DNA from: Podospora pseudocomata
Lineage: Eukaryota; Ascomycota; Sordariomycetes; Sordariales; Podosporaceae
Reading direction: 5' to 3'
NCBI RefSeq assembly: GCF_035222375.1
Contig: NW_026946363.1
Coordinates: forward strand, 1,364,001 to 1,428,000
Length of the DNA: 64,000 bases
Both the position numbers and the translations under genes were made by a program. This document shows, piece after piece, positions 63,201 to 64,000 of the stretch (position 1 is the stretch's first letter; each line of letters starts with the position of its first letter). Under the pieces are notes generated by a model. It made no database searches. It was given only the letters and a program-made list of their open reading frames with translations, and was not told the DNA's origin.

Positions 63201-64000
63201 GAAATCAACCCCGGAGCCCAAAGCAAGCTCAAGCTCTCCAAGTCCAGGACGTTTGTCCTAAACCGGTTGATCACATCTCCCAGCCCCTGCCAAGTCATCA
63301 TCTCAACCAGGGTATAGGAAACATAATTGGTTAGGACATCATCCGCGTTGGTAGCAATGATATCCGCCAGCGGATGGGGAAACGCCCTTGTCGGTGTCCA
63401 CGGCATCCTATTCCCACCTGTTAGCAAACCCCTCTCCCATTCAGTCCCAGTAAAGTACTCACGTAAACATGACATGTACCGGCACCCCCAACTTCTCCGC
63501 AATATGCACATGCGCAAAGCTCGGCGGGTTTGCAATGATCGCGTCCGCCACGAACGGCCTATCCCCCTCCCCGCCCTGCGTGATACAGCTCCTCCAGCAC
63601 CCCTCCAGCATCTCCTCCACCCCCTTCCTCCTCCTCCTGATCTCCCCCTGCCTCAAGGCCTCGAAGCCAGGCATCAACCCCGGATGCTTCACCATAAACG
63701 CCATCAGCTCCGCCGGGTCCCCCCCAATGTCAAAAAACTCGAGGCCATTCTCCTCGACGAACTTCTTAAACGTCCCATGCGTGGCGATTCGGACCCTGTG
63801 GCCATATGTATCCCTCAGGACCAAGCCCAGCGCAATAAAAGGCTGGACATCACCTCTTGACCCGACAATCTGAATAACAACGTTAAGCTTTGGGGGCGGC
63901 GTCTGTCCCGGCAGACCACCAAGGTTAGGGGGGATATACGGCGGAGGAAGGGGACCAGAAGGCAAGGGGGGCAAAGGAGGGGGTTTTGACCTCTTGGCTA
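60254..64000 (-). CDS. Sterol-glucosyltransferase-like protein with Vps13/Atg2-like segment and UIM motifs (5' end outside window)
   Basis: Exons visible: 63463-64000 (open at the edge), 62403-63407 and 60254-62345, with 55- and 57-nt introns (GTGAGT/AATAG and GTAAGC/ACCAG) that keep the frame; about 1210 residues are seen. The first part is a GT28/GT1 fold: VVIQIVGSRGDVQPFIALGL at the N-terminus of the domain, PPPVYIGFGSIVVDDPDALT, then HHGGAGTTAAGINAGKPTVV with GDQIFWGNMI, as in UDP-glucose:sterol glucosyltransferases. No GRAM-PH region is visible. Further on, GVYDGVSGLFTQPWKGAQKE and GPVGLVKGFGKGVGGFFLKN resemble the C-terminal Gly-rich amphipathic region of Vps13/Atg2-type lipid-transfer proteins. 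The last 400 residues carry helices of UIM type: DDHEAIEAAIRESVQ, DEEYQALIEEAVRQSLME, DEEEQLRRALEESEKE and DDEDLKRALEESLRMA. Membrane sterol modification linked to ubiquitin is inferred. Confidence 0.82.

Overview
The window looks like nuclear DNA of a filamentous ascomycete, most likely a Sordariomycete of the Sordariales (Neurospora/Podospora/Chaetomium relatives). Reasons: most introns are 40-100 nt with GTATGT/GTAAGT donors, CTAAC/CTGAC branch sites and CAG/TAG acceptors; intergenic spaces are short; and the proteins are of filamentous-fungal type (hexokinase starting MVGLGPKRPPSRKG, an SPX-VTC4 polymerase with a long acidic insert, an Ala/Pro-rich GPI wall protein, a Str2-like PLP enzyme). 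Gene models below were built by hand from reading frames and splice signals. No tool was run, so family names rest on recognised motifs.

Layout. 0-10 kb: the last codons of an unknown coiled-coil gene, a twin CX9C protein, a secreted GPI-anchored wall protein, a 3 kb gene-free stretch holding a decayed repeat family (about 5.15-6.6 kb), and a four-exon C2H2 zinc-finger gene. 10.6-20.3 kb is an accessory block with no intact recognisable gene: a roughly 2 kb array of about 20 degenerating units, coding-like remnants, short tandem repeats, a fragment of a DEAD-box helicase tail and a long (CG)n-centred palindrome. 20.3-41.3 kb is a dense housekeeping block: RabGGTase beta (BET2), a Sac7-type RhoGAP, RRS1, mitoribosomal DAP3/mS29, MCM7, PEX1 and the WDR6/Rtt10 tRNA-methylation partner. 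41.3-64 kb mixes metabolism and accessory genes: a small cysteine-motif protein, a degenerate phosphotransferase-like protein, hexokinase with two possible first exons, a Str2-like cystathionine gamma-synthase, VTC4, RMT2, a predicted OTT_1508-type deaminase with a long disordered tail, a divergent NmrA/EasG-like plus SnoaL-like pair, and a sterol-glucosyltransferase-like protein with a Vps13/Atg2-like segment and ubiquitin-interacting motifs (5' end outside the window).

Themes. Several genes are paired head to head: RRS1/DAP3, MCM7/PEX1, VTC4/RMT2, NmrA-like/SnoaL-like. RRS1 and DAP3 serve cytosolic and mitochondrial ribosomes. Many genes show a wobble shift from C-rich codons early to G-rich codons late. 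The most novel-looking items are the deaminase protein, the glucosyltransferase with UIM-like helices, the alternative hexokinase first exons and the decaying repeat array. I found no CRISPR array, tRNA or rRNA gene and no intact mobile element.
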